Of a stretch of 64,000 nucleotides of DNA, positions 24,177 to 33,900 are shown piece by piece (the stretch's first letter is position 1; each line of letters starts with the position of its first letter). The stretch covers positions 5,342 to 69,341 of the forward strand of contig JAWXBK010000041.1 in NCBI GenBank assembly GCA_034439975.1, given 5' to 3'. This stretch comes from JAWXBK01 sp034439975. Lineage in GTDB: Bacteria; Pseudomonadota; Alphaproteobacteria; Dongiales; Dongiaceae. A program made the position numbers and the translations under genes. The notes beneath the pieces are model-generated. The model did no database searches, was not told the origin of the DNA, and was given only the letters and a program-made list of their open reading frames with translations.

Positions 24177-24223
24177 CATCCGTAGTTTGAGACGGAGTGA
24201 CACCGACCGGATCAGTCGATGCC

Positions 24224-26239
24224 TTAAGCCCGTCTCCGCCTTCTCCGCTCGCGCTCGCCGTCACCCGAGATGATTTCCTTCGGCGCGGGCAGGCGCACCG
24301 CGGCGGAAAGATGCGGATAGGATGCCGTCTTGTGCGGGATCGCCATCGCATCGACGAAATGTTCCTGGAAGCGCGGCTCGACGGCGGTCTCGATTTTCTC
24401 GACCTGTTTGACGACACGCGCGATCTCGGCCCGCGACTTGAGGTTCAGAAGCGCGATGCGCGCGCCGGTGCCGGCCGCGTTGCCGGCCGAACCGACCTTG
24501 GTCAGCTCGCAATCCGGAATCATGCCGAGCACCATCGCATATTTCACGTCGATATGGCTGCCGAAGGCGCCGGCCAGCGTGATGCGGTCGACATGGTCGA
24601 TGCCCAGATGATCCATCAGCAGCCTCGCACCAGCGTAAAGCGCGGCCTTGGCAAGCTGGATCGCACGCACATCGGTCTGCGTGATGCGGATGCGCGGCTC
24701 GCCATCATTGAGCAGGTAACTGAAGGTGCGACCCTCGGCTTCGATGCGCGGACTTTTCGCTGCCATCGAACCGTCGATAACGCCGTCCTGGTTGACGATC
24801 CCGACGAGATACATTTCGGCGAGCGCCTCGATGATTCCCGAACCGCAGATGCCGGTAACGCCGGTCGATTTCGTCTCGGCGGCAAAATCCGGATCGTTCG
24901 ACCATTTCTCCGAGCCGATCACGCGAAAGCGCGGCTCGAGCGTGTCGGGATCGATGCGCACGCGCTCGATCGCACCCGGTGCAGCGCGCTGGCCGCCAGA
25001 GATCTGCGCGCCTTCGAAGGCGGGACCGGTCGGCGACGACGCCGCCAGCAACCGATGCCGGTTGCCGAGCACGATCTCGGCATTGGTGCCGACGTCGACC
25101 ACGAGGGTCATCTCGTCGGAAAGATGCGGGGTCTCCGACAGAATGACGCCCGCCGTATCGGCGCCGACATGGCCCGCGATGCAGGGCAGCACGAAGATCC
25201 GCGCATTCGGGTGGATCTGCATCTCGATCTCGGAGGCCCAGATGGTGATCGGTCCGTCGGTCGCGAGCGCAAAGGGCGCGCCGCCGAGCTCGACCGGATC
25301 GATGCCGAGCAGCAGATGATGCATGATCGGATTGCCGACGAAGACCGCCTCGAGAATATCGGCGGTTTCGATACCGGCTTCCTTCGACACCGTGGCGGCA
25401 AGCTGGTTGACCGCCTGGCGCACGACGCGCGTCATCTCGACGTCGCCGCCGGGGTTCATCATCACGTAGGAAACCCGGCTCATCAGATCTTCGCCGAAGC
25501 GGATCTGCGGGTTCATGACGCCCGCCGAGGCCACCACTTCGCCTGACGTCAGATCGCAGAGATGGCCCGCGATCGTCGTCGAACCGATATCGACCGCGAA
25601 GCCGTAGACGCGATCCTTGAAACCCGGCCAGACCGCGGTGATCTGCCGCCCGTAATGCACGGCGACCGTCACCTTCCATTCGCCCTTGCGCAGCGCTTTC
25701 TGCAATCCCTGGATCGCGCGCAGGTCGCAATCGAGATTCTGCAGGCCCCATTGCTGCGCCAGCGCGACCTGGAGGCGCTGCAGATCGCCCGACGGGTCGT
25801 GCATGTCGGGCTCGCGCACCTCGACATAATGCAGCTTCACCACCGGATCGAGTTCGATTGCCCGCACCTCGGCGCGCTTGCGCACGACCTGGCGATGCAC
25901 CTGGCTCTCTTCCGGCACGTCGATCACCAGATCGCCAAGCAGCACGGACGAACAGGAAAGCCGCCTGCCCTCCTTCAGCGTCGCGCGCTTTGCCGAATAG
26001 CGCTTCTCGACATCGGAGAAGGCCGAAAGATGCTCGCTCTTCGAAACGACGCCGAGCTTCGGGAAATCGCCTTCCGACACCTCGACCTGGCAGCGCCCGC
26101 AAATGCCGCGGCCGCCGCACACCGAATCGATGTCGACGCCGAGCGCACGCGCGGCCTGCAGGATCGGCGTTCCGTGCGGAAAACGGCCACGCCGGCCCGA
26201 GGGCATGAAGACGAGAAGGGCGTCGTTGGTGGCGTTCAT
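24224..26239 (-). CDS. RACo-type corrinoid activation protein (ASKHA/DUF4445, [2Fe-2S])
   Basis: 671 residues. An N-terminal plant-type ferredoxin domain holds Cys41, Cys47, Cys50 and Cys96 (CGGRGICGRC, then RLSC). After a middle domain comes an actin-like ATPase fold: VDIGSTTIAGHLCDL, VDVGTNAEIVLG, GICGSGIIEALAEM and TLAGAFGSHIDVKYA. This matches reductive activators of corrinoid proteins, which use ATP and a low-potential electron to bring inactive cob(II)alamin back to cob(I)alamin. It ends the C1 operon, 28 bp after the methyltransferase gene. Likely client: the corrinoid protein at 43468. Likely electron source: the Nfn-like protein at 30921 (inference). Confidence 0.92.
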   Translation of the reverse strand: MNATNDALLVFMPSGRRGRFPHGTPILQAARALGVDIDSVCGGRGICGRCQVEVSEGDFPKLGVVSKSEHLSAFSDVEKRYSAKRATLKEGRRLSCSSVLLGDLVIDVPEESQVHRQVVRKRAEVRAIELDPVVKLHYVEVREPDMHDPSGDLQRLQVALAQQWGLQNLDCDLRAIQGLQKALRKGEWKVTVAVHYGRQITAVWPGFKDRVYGFAVDIGSTTIAGHLCDLTSGEVVASAGVMNPQIRFGEDLMSRVSYVMMNPGGDVEMTRVVRQAVNQLAATVSKEAGIETADILEAVFVGNPIMHHLLLGIDPVELGGAPFALATDGPITIWASEIEMQIHPNARIFVLPCIAGHVGADTAGVILSETPHLSDEMTLVVDVGTNAEIVLGNRHRLLAASSPTGPAFEGAQISGGQRAAPGAIERVRIDPDTLEPRFRVIGSEKWSNDPDFAAETKSTGVTGICGSGIIEALAEMYLVGIVNQDGVIDGSMAAKSPRIEAEGRTFSYLLNDGEPRIRITQTDVRAIQLAKAALYAGARLLMDHLGIDHVDRITLAGAFGSHIDVKYAMVLGMIPDCELTKVGSAGNAAGTGARIALLNLKSRAEIARVVKQVEKIETAVEPRFQEHFVDAMAIPHKTASYPHLSAAVRLPAPKEIISGDGERERRRRRRA

Positions 26240-26267
26240 TCAATTCTGCTTCTGGTGACCTTATATG

Positions 26268-27197
26268 TTAAGCCCGCGCGCGACGACGGTTCTCGCGATC
26301 GCGACGGCGGTTGGCACCGTCCTCGCCCGCCGAACCGGGTGCCGCTGCCGGCGCGTTCTCGCGATATTTCTGAATCCAGCGCATGCAGTTCGGATCGTGG
26401 CCCATCGCGACGTCGGCGCCCATCACCGCCGTCATCTCTTCGTTATGCAGCGGATTGGTGATCGCCGAGGTCATCCCCGCCCCGATCAGCATCGAGAGGA
26501 ACGAGGCGTTGAGCCCGTGCCGGTTTGGCAGACCGAACGAGAAGTTGGACGCGCCGCAGGTCGTGTTGACCTTCAGCTCGTCGCGCAGACGCCGGATGAT
26601 ATGGAACACCTGCCGCCCCGCCTCGTTGATCGCGCCGACCGGCATGACCAGCGGATCGACCACGATATCCGAATAGGGAATGCCGAAATCGGCGGCGCGC
26701 TCGACGATCTTCTTGGCGACCGCGAAACGTACGTCGGGATCTTCGGAGATCCCGGTCTCGTCATTCGAGATTGCAACCACGGCGGCGCCATATTTCTTGA
26801 TCAGCGGCAGCACCACTTCGAGCCGTTCCTCTTCGCCGGTCACCGAATTGACCAAAGGCTTTCCCTTGTAGACGGCAAGCCCGGCTTCCAGTGCAGCGAC
26901 GATCGAGCTGTCGATCGACAGCGGCACGTCGGTCAGCGACTGCACGAGCTGCACCGCTTCGGCGAGGATGCGCGGCTCATCGGCCAACGGAATGCCCGCA
27001 TTCACATCGAGCATATGCGCCCCGGCGGCAACCTGCGCCAGCGCATCCGACTGGACGCGGCTGTAGTCGCCCGCTGCCATTTCCGCCGCCAGCAACTTGC
27101 GCCCGGTCGGGTTGATGCGTTCGCCGATAATGACGAACGGACGGTCGAATCCGATGACGACCTCCCTGGTCGCCGAACTGATAACGGTATCGGTCAT
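26268..27197 (-). CDS. Methyltetrahydrofolate:corrinoid methyltransferase (MtgA-type, pterin-binding fold)
   Basis: 309 residues from ATG 27197, which overlaps the upstream metF stop by 4 bp and has AAGGA upstream. The pterin-binding TIM barrel is marked by IGERINPTGRK, MLDVNAGIP, PLSIDSS, NSVTGEE and CGASNFSFGLPNR. It moves a methyl group between a corrinoid protein and tetrahydrofolate; in a demethylation pathway it loads methyl onto folate. No vitamin B12-binding domain is fused, so it needs a separate corrinoid protein. A short Arg-rich tail (NRRRDRENRRRARA) is unusual. Confidence 0.93.
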   Translation of the reverse strand: MTDTVISSATREVVIGFDRPFVIIGERINPTGRKLLAAEMAAGDYSRVQSDALAQVAAGAHMLDVNAGIPLADEPRILAEAVQLVQSLTDVPLSIDSSIVAALEAGLAVYKGKPLVNSVTGEEERLEVVLPLIKKYGAAVVAISNDETGISEDPDVRFAVAKKIVERAADFGIPYSDIVVDPLVMPVGAINEAGRQVFHIIRRLRDELKVNTTCGASNFSFGLPNRHGLNASFLSMLIGAGMTSAITNPLHNEEMTAVMGADVAMGHDPNCMRWIQKYRENAPAAAPGSAGEDGANRRRDRENRRRARA

Positions 27198-28231
27198 GGC
27201 ACGGTGGTCCTTTTTCTTTCCTGTCTTTGCATGGGCGTACGACGCGCCTGCCGGCCCTGCATGACGCCGGAAGCGGTGATGATTTCGGAAACCAGTTCCT
27301 CCTGCCGATAGGCCATGACATGGACCCCGGCGACGCCCTCGATCTCGCGGATCTGCTGGATCAGCTCGATGCAGAGCTTTTTGCCTTCGAGCTTCGGCTT
27401 GTCCGATTTCTCGAGGCGCTCGATGACATGCTCGGGAATATGAACGCCGGGCACGTTGTTTTTCATGAATCGGGCGGCGCGCGCCGAGGCGAGCGGCCCG
27501 ACTCCGACCAGAATAAAGCATTTCTTGTGCAGCCCGTGTTCGCGCACCGTCGCCATGAACCGCTCGAGCATCGGCAGATCGAAGCAATATTGCGTCTGGA
27601 TGAACTGCGCGCCGGCCTCGATCTTCTTCGCCATATGGAGTGCGCGATACTCATAGGGCGGCACGAAAGGATTGGCGGCGCCGCCGAGGAAAACCTGCGG
27701 CGGATAAGTGAGCTTGCGACCGGAGAGGAACTTGCTCTCGTCGCGCATGGTGCGGATCGTCCGCAGCAGCGAGGTCGAATCGAGGTCGAACACCGGCTTC
27801 GCACCCGGCTGATCGGCGACCTGCACGCCGTCGCCGGTGAGACAGAGCACGTTCTGCACGCCCATCGCCGAGGCGCCCAGCACGTCGCCCTGGATCGCGA
27901 TGCGGTTGCGGTCGCGGCAGGAGATCTGCAGCACGACCGAATAGCCGGCGCGCGTGAGCAGCGAACAGATACCGACGCTCGACATATGCACATGCGCGCC
28001 CGGCGCATCGGTGGCGTTGATTGCATCGCAGACTTCGGAGAGCACCAAAGCGCGCTCGAACACGTCGCGCGGATCGGCGGAATCGGGCGGATTGAGCTCG
28101 GCCGTCACCGCGAACTTCCCGGCGCGCAACAGCCGCTCGAGCCGGCCGCGCGAGGAATGGCCGGGCAGTGGGGCCAACGGCGCCGAGGGATCGTAGAGCG
28201 GTCCGGGCGGCTGGGTGGCGGGAGCGTTCAT
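27194..28231 (-). CDS. Methylenetetrahydrofolate reductase (MetF-type), copy 1
   Basis: 345 residues from ATG 28231; this start overlaps the MTHFR_C gene by 4 bp. The FAD-binding TIM barrel shows FAVTAELNPPDSAD, NATDAPGAHVHM, CRDRNRIAIQGD, NVLCLTGDG and AQFIQTQYCFD. In this operon it would run in the oxidative direction, methyl-THF to methylene-THF, or make methyl-THF, depending on electron supply. It is followed by the MtgA-type gene with a 4-bp overlap. The adjacent MetV-like protein suggests the two-subunit MetF-MetV form known from acetogens. Confidence 0.93.
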   Translation of the reverse strand: MNAPATQPPGPLYDPSAPLAPLPGHSSRGRLERLLRAGKFAVTAELNPPDSADPRDVFERALVLSEVCDAINATDAPGAHVHMSSVGICSLLTRAGYSVVLQISCRDRNRIAIQGDVLGASAMGVQNVLCLTGDGVQVADQPGAKPVFDLDSTSLLRTIRTMRDESKFLSGRKLTYPPQVFLGGAANPFVPPYEYRALHMAKKIEAGAQFIQTQYCFDLPMLERFMATVREHGLHKKCFILVGVGPLASARAARFMKNNVPGVHIPEHVIERLEKSDKPKLEGKKLCIELIQQIREIEGVAGVHVMAYRQEELVSEIITASGVMQGRQARRTPMQRQERKRTTVP

Positions 28232-28713
28232 GCGTGCGCCGCCCCGTGCTTGCCTTGGGTCGCTTCTTCGCCGCTCTTCTCGCGCGCGACGCGCAGCCAG
28301 GCCGATGTGCCCTTCAGGCTGAAATCGACCGGGTTCTGCACGTCGAGAATGCGATCGCCGTCGGCCATCTCGCGCGAACCGGTCCAGCCCTGCACCCAGA
28401 CGCAGCGCATTTCCGGCTTGACCTCGCAATGGCCGTTCTCGCGAACGCCGCCGCAGGGACCGTTGCGCAGGTTCTTCGGGCAGTTCATCGGGCAGGACAT
28501 GCCGGTCGAGGACAAGACGCAGCGTCCGCACATCTGGCAGTCGAAGAGAAAACCTTTGACGTTGCGCTCGACGAAGGCGACCGGCTTTTCCAGCCGCTGC
28601 CAGCCGATCCGCCGCAGGACCGGGGCTGCAGACACGAGACTCCGCTCGAACAGCGCATAAACCCGTTCGAGGGCGCCCGCATGCCGCACCGACCAGAGCC
28701 GAACCGTATACAT
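28228..28713 (-). CDS. MTHFR_C domain protein (MetV-like cysteine-rich partner of MetF)
   Basis: 161 residues from ATG 28713 with GGGGA upstream. It has a dense cysteine cluster, CQMCGRC then CPMNCPKNLRNGPCGG, and two more in NGHC and RCVW, suited to bind a [4Fe-4S] cluster or zinc. MTHFR C-terminal domain proteins such as acetogen MetV pair with MetF and enable reduction or oxidation without direct NAD(P)H use. It sits between two metF genes, with 4-bp overlap to the downstream one and 44 bp after the other. Confidence 0.9.
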   Translation of the reverse strand: MYTVRLWSVRHAGALERVYALFERSLVSAAPVLRRIGWQRLEKPVAFVERNVKGFLFDCQMCGRCVLSSTGMSCPMNCPKNLRNGPCGGVRENGHCEVKPEMRCVWVQGWTGSREMADGDRILDVQNPVDFSLKGTSAWLRVAREKSGEEATQGKHGAAHA

Positions 28714-28757
28714 GGGATTTTCCCCGATCGCCTTTCGCGTCTGTTCCGGTTGTCGCG

Positions 28758-29684
28758 TCAGGCGGCGCGCCGGGCGAGCAGGCCCGATTCGGCGATCACG
28801 TCGGCCGCGGCCTGTTCGCCGCGCGGCGCCATCAGATGCGCGCCGGCAACGCCCGGAATTTCCGTCAGCTCGTGCAGCAGCTCGACGCAGATGCGACGCC
28901 CTTCGGCGGCCTGATCCTGTGCCGTCTCGAGCCGCGCGATCAGCGCGTCGGGCACATGCACGCCGTGCAGATTCTCGTTCATCCAGCGCCCCCCTTTGGC
29001 CGAGGCGATCGGGCCAATGCCGACCAGAATGAAGATCCGCTCGGGAATGCCGTGATCGGCGAGCGCCGCCATATAGCGGCGCAGCAGCGCCATATCGAAG
29101 CAATATTGGGTCTGGATGAAATCGGCGCCGCTATCGATCTTGGCCAGCAACCCGTCCGGCTTCCATTTCGCATCGGGCTCGCGCGGGCTGTCGGCGGCAC
29201 CGAGAAAGAGCCGCGGCGCCGGTTCGATCTTGCGTCCCGAGGGAAACGCGCCGGTGTCGCGCATCGCACGTGTCATCGTCAGGAACTGCCGCCCGTCGAT
29301 GTCGTGCACCGGTTTCGCGTCGGGCTGGTCGCCGCCCTTCGGATCGTCGCCATAGAGCGAGAGAATGTTGGGAATACCGAGTGCTGCCGCACCGATGAGA
29401 TCGCCCTGCATCGCAATGCGGTTGCGATCGCGCATGGTGAATTGCAGCACCGGTTCGATACCCTCGCGCGCAAGGATCGCCGAAGCCGGCAGCGCGCCCA
29501 TATGCGCGCGTGCACCGGCCGCGTCCGTCACATTGACCGCATCGGCCAGCCCCTTGAGGCAGCCGGCCTTGCGCAGCACCGCGTCGGCGCCGGCCGCATC
29601 GGGCGGCGTCGTTTCCGCGGTCAGCGCGAAATGTCCGGCGCGCAGCGTGGCTTCGAGGCGACCGGCCGATTTCAGCTCGGTCAT
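28758..29684 (-). CDS. Methylenetetrahydrofolate reductase (MetF-type), copy 2
   Basis: 308 residues from ATG 29684, overlapping the preceding stop by 4 bp. It shares the MetF scaffold: HFALTAETTPPDAAGAD, NVTDAAGARAHM, MRDRNRIAMQGDLIGA, NILSLYGDDP and ADFIQTQYCFD. It is clearly paralogous to the copy at 27194, but the C-terminal half diverges and lacks the long tail. Two MetF-like subunits around one MetV-like protein is unusual; one may have a different pterin or act as a structural or electron-transfer partner. Confidence 0.9.
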   Translation of the reverse strand: MTELKSAGRLEATLRAGHFALTAETTPPDAAGADAVLRKAGCLKGLADAVNVTDAAGARAHMGALPASAILAREGIEPVLQFTMRDRNRIAMQGDLIGAAALGIPNILSLYGDDPKGGDQPDAKPVHDIDGRQFLTMTRAMRDTGAFPSGRKIEPAPRLFLGAADSPREPDAKWKPDGLLAKIDSGADFIQTQYCFDMALLRRYMAALADHGIPERIFILVGIGPIASAKGGRWMNENLHGVHVPDALIARLETAQDQAAEGRRICVELLHELTEIPGVAGAHLMAPRGEQAAADVIAESGLLARRAA

Positions 29685-30016
29685 TCCTGATCCCCTTTGG
29701 CACCGTCGGCCGCGGCATTTTCGAGCTTGCCGCCGGCCATTACCAGAGCCTTCAACCGCTCCTCGTCGAATTCGGCGATGAGCTGTTCCGAGAGCGCGAT
29801 TGCCGCTGCTTCCAGATCGTCGCCACATTCCTGCGGTGCCGACCGGCGCCATTCGGCGAGATAGCCGTCGGTGTCGCGCAGATGCGCGCGCATGGCGGCG
29901 CGGTCGATCGCCTGTTCGAAGCGTTCGCCGAGATGGCGCTTCGCCGTTTCGCGGCCCTTCTTGGCGATGACCTGTGCCGGAATATCGCGCCAGTAGACGA
30001 TCGTGATCTGCGCCAT
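29681..30016 (-). CDS. Small 'virulence factor' family protein (Virulence_fact domain)
   Basis: 111 residues. MAQITIVYWRDIPAQVIAKKG, then FEQAIDRAAMRAHLRDTDGYLAEWRR, is the conserved block of this small family. The 'virulence' label comes from early genetic screens and says nothing about mechanism. Here it is tightly embedded in the C1 operon: its ATG overlaps the DUF1638 stop region and its stop overlaps metF copy 2 by 4 bp. A role in assembling or tuning the folate/corrinoid pathway is inferred from context. Confidence 0.85.
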   Translation of the reverse strand: MAQITIVYWRDIPAQVIAKKGRETAKRHLGERFEQAIDRAAMRAHLRDTDGYLAEWRRSAPQECGDDLEAAAIALSEQLIAEFDEERLKALVMAGGKLENAAADGAKGDQE

Positions 30017-30714
30017 CAGCCGTTCCTCTTTACCGGGGCGCCGATGTCGCGCGCCGCATCCTTGACGAAATCGCCGAGTTCGCCATAGCCGGTTCGGCGA
30101 TGTTCGTATTCGAGACCGAGCTGCGCCGCCGCGCGTTCGGCAATCGCTTCCAGCGCCGCGTCTTCGATCTGCGAGAGATAAACCAGCTTGGTGTAGTTGC
30201 CGAAATAATCGTCGCGCAGTTCGGGATGACGATCGAGGCCGAGACCTTCGATGATCAGCCGGTCGAAATGGCGTGCGAGATAATCGGTGAGAAAGAAACA
30301 GCCGGGCTCCGCATCGGCCAGCGCCGCAAAGTCGGCGGTGCCCATGAAGAACTGGTAGCAATGCGGACCGTCGATGCGATCGACGCCCTCTTCTTCGAGC
30401 ACACGATCGAGCAGGCCGCCGGTGCCGCAATCGCCATAGGCGACGAGGATGCGACTGTACTGTCCGCGCGCGGCATGAATTTTCGTGCGCACGCCTTCAG
30501 GGATTTTGTCGGGTGTGTTGTGCCAGATCGCCGGCAGGCAGGTGACCGCGAGCCGATCGAATCCATAGGCTGAAATCAGATCGACGATCTCGCGCGCCAG
30601 CGCACCGCAGGCGATGATCAGGGTGCCGGCATCGCCACCCACGGCACGGCCCACAGCCGCCCCGGCGCCGGTCGCGGCGCGGGCAGCAGCCTTGTGGGTT
30701 TCAGCCTCGCTCAT
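30016..30714 (-). CDS. DUF1638 domain-containing protein
   Basis: 232 residues from ATG 30714. DUF1638 signatures include LIIACGALAREIVDLI, the PAIWHNTPDKIPEGV block and VAYGDCGTGGLLD, followed by GPHCYQFFMG and GCFFLTDYLARHFD. Conserved Cys and His in these motifs suggest metal or corrinoid binding. DUF1638 proteins often occur near corrinoid methyltransferase genes, which fits here, but the activity is unknown. First gene of the seven-gene operon ending with RACo; 206 bp separates it from the Nfn-like gene. Confidence 0.88.
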   Translation of the reverse strand: MSEAETHKAAARAATGAGAAVGRAVGGDAGTLIIACGALAREIVDLISAYGFDRLAVTCLPAIWHNTPDKIPEGVRTKIHAARGQYSRILVAYGDCGTGGLLDRVLEEEGVDRIDGPHCYQFFMGTADFAALADAEPGCFFLTDYLARHFDRLIIEGLGLDRHPELRDDYFGNYTKLVYLSQIEDAALEAIAERAAAQLGLEYEHRRTGYGELGDFVKDAARDIGAPVKRNG

Positions 30715-30920
30715 GGTCGCAAACGCCAAAATCGGACCCTCTCGCCCCGCGCCATCGCACGGCCTCGCATTTCGCCGCAAACCCTAGGAAATGCAAGCGG
30801 ATTGTGGCGCCCGCGGGGTGGGGTCGGGCTGCCTTGGCGGCGACCTTCGCGATCCCAATTGCGACAGCGGGCCATTACCGTGGAGCCATCGTTATCGTTC
30901 GGCAGGGCAGCGGCCGTGCC

Positions 30921-33900
30921 TTACGCCGCCCGCTCCCGCCGCCCGAGCTGCACCAGGCAACGGTCGATCCATTGCGCGGTCAGCTTTTCCTGGACGCCGT
31001 TCTGCGTGAGGCGCTTGCGCAAACCCTTGAAGTCGACGCGGTCGAGCGGCTGGTCCTGGTTGAAGCAGGAGAACACGACCGTCTCCTGCCCCGTCTCCGG
31101 ATCGATCCAGGGCTGCAGGCACTGCGCGCAGATTTCCTTCATCATGCATTGCATCGGCGAGTTGATCGAACCGATCGCCGCATGCGAGGGCTTTAGATAG
31201 GGCTGCAGCACACCGTGCCGCGCCTGCTGTACTGCCGACATCATACCGTCGGAACCGATCGCGATGATGCGATCAACATCGTGCAGGCGGATCGGTGTCG
31301 GGCCCAGTTTTCCTTCGGCGTAATCGCGCATCGCTTCGACGATATTGCCGACATGGCTGAGATCGCCGTCGCGCGACGGCTTGAAGCCGGGCGCCTCGTC
31401 CGTGGTCCAGATGACGACGTCGGATGCCGCTTCAATGTCCGCGACCTTGTAGCGATCGATCAGCTTCTTGTAGCCGGCGAAATAGAGGACGCGGCTGCCG
31501 GCCTGGCGCAGTGCCTTGCCGATCGAGAACAAAACCGCATTGCCGAGACCGCCGCCAGCGAGCAGCACGGTTTCGCCTTCGGGAATCTCGGTGGGATGGC
31601 CGGTCGGTCCCATCAGGATGACCGGCTCGCCTTCCTTGAGCAGCGCGCAGAGATCGGATGAACCGCCCATCTCGAGCGCGATGATCGAGACCAGCCCGTT
31701 TTCGCGATCGACCCAGGCGCCGGTCATCGCCAGCCCTTCCATGCCGAGCACCGTATCTGCCGTGCGCGGCGCGAGCGTCTCGAAATTCTGCAGCCGGTAG
31801 AATTCGCCCGGCTTGAAATTGCGCGCCGCTGCCGGCGCCTGCACGACGACTTCGATAATGCCGGGCGTCAGGCGGTTCACCTGATGCACGCGCGCCCGGA
31901 AATCGCGATTGCAGTTTGCGATGAAATCGTCGCGATCGTTGGCCGCAGCCGCCGGCAGCGTATCGAGCATCTGCTGCACGACCGGCCAGCCCTGCTTCGC
32001 CGACGCCATCGCCTTCACCACGTTGCCCGCCCAGGACGGATGCAGATCGCCGAAGAACGACACGGCGCGCCCGTCCTCGCGCAACGCATGCAGCACATGC
32101 ACTTCGCCGGGCTTGGCGCTCCATTCCGGTTCGACCTGCGCGCCTTTTTCGTCCACCAGGCGGAAGAACCTGCCGTCGATCGCATAATGCAGCGCGTCTT
32201 CGCGTGCGAGCACGGTGTTGGGCCGCGTTCCGGCCGCGACCAGCACGGCGCGCGCCGGCAAGGTCACGGGAACATCCTGGCCCTTGCGGAAACGCACGGC
32301 GCTCGCAACGCCGGCTGCGTCGATCTCGACTTCCTCCGGCGTCAGTTCTTCGGCAAATCGAATGCCTTCCTCGAGCGCCTTGTGCACCTCTTCGTGATTC
32401 AGCGTGTAGGACGGCGAATCGATCATCCGGCGGCGATAAGCGAGTGTGATGCCGCCCCAGCGATCGATCAGCGCGCGGATGTTCGGCACCTCGCCGGCCG
32501 CTTCGGCCCGCGCGCGTTCCTGGCGAATGGCACGCGCATGATCGAGAAACTCGGAGGCGATGTCGGCCTCGACCGGCAACCAGCGCGCCCGCACGGCTTT
32601 CTCGCCGCGCTCGGCGACCAGTGTTTCGTAACGTTTGAGGAACTTCTCGACCTGGACCGGGTAGTAGGCCATCGCCTCGGTCGCGGTGTCGATCGCGGTC
32701 AGACCGCCGCCGATTACCACGACCGGCAGGCGGATCTGCAGATTGGCAATCGAATCGCGCCGCGCCGCACCCGTCAATTGCAGCGCCATCAGGAAATCCG
32801 ATGCCGCGCGCACCCCGGGCGCGAGCCCGTTCGGCAGATCGAGAATCGTGGGCTTACCGGCGCCGAGGGCCAGTGCAACATGATCGAAGCCGCGCTGGAA
32901 CGCCTGTTCGGTCGTGATCGTGCCGCCGAAGCGCACGCCGCCATACATCGCGAAACTCGCGCGCCGCTCCAGCAGCAGTCGGATCAGCTTCAGGAAATTC
33001 TTGTTCCAACGCACCGTGATGCCGTATTCGGCGACGCCACCGAAGCCGGCCATCACGCGGGCATCGAGATTTTCGTAAAGCTCGTTCACGTCGCGGATCG
33101 GCTTGAACGCCACGCGGCTGCCATCAGGTTTCACGCCCGAAATATCGGCCGGCAGCGGTTCGATCTTCAGCCCGTCGACCGCGATCACCGTATGGCCCTG
33201 GTTCAGGAGATAATGCGAAAGCGTAAACCCGGCGGGCCCGAGCCCCGCGATCAGCACGCGGCGGCCCGAATGCGGCTTCGCGACCGGCTCGCGCAGATTG
33301 AGCGGGTTCCAGCGCGTCAGCAGCGAATAGATCTCGAAACCCCAGGGCAGTTCGAGCACGTCCTTGAGCGTGCGCGTCTCGGCCTGCGGAATGTCGACCG
33401 GATCCTGCTTCTGATAGATGCAGGCCTTCATGCAATCGTTGCAGATGCGGTGCCCGGTACCGGCGATCATCGGATTGTCGACGACCGCAACCGCGAGCGA
33501 CCCGATCACCACGCCGTCGGTCTTGAGAACATGCATCTCGGAGATTTTCTCTTCGAGCGGGCAGCCCGCGAGCGTCACGCCGAATACTGTCTTGCGGAAA
33601 CTGCCGTCCTTCTCGCGATATCCCTTCGAGCAGCTATCCTTGCCCTGGTTGTGGCAGAAGATGCAGTAATGCGCCTGGTCGAGCGCGCCGACGAGATCGG
33701 TACCGGCATCCGTGAGCGCGAATCCTTCGCGGTGGCGCAACATCGTCGGCGGTAGTTCGAGCGCCTTCGCCGGATGATGCTCGGCCGTTTTGACCGGCAC
33801 CAGATGTTCGAGATCGATCTTGTGCGGAACTTTGAACAGCACGCCCTTGCGATGCTTCGCGCGACCGGCATCGGAATGGAGTGCCCAGGCGGCATAGCGC

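Noticed and set aside
24059..24223. Searched for rlmH remnants right after rsfS
   Set aside because: Only an intergenic palindrome is present; an intact rlmH lies at 45608.
31884..33755. A 623-codon open frame on the plus strand
   Set aside because: Antisense to the Nfn-like gene, which shows FAD, NAD and Fe-S motifs; the antisense product shows none.
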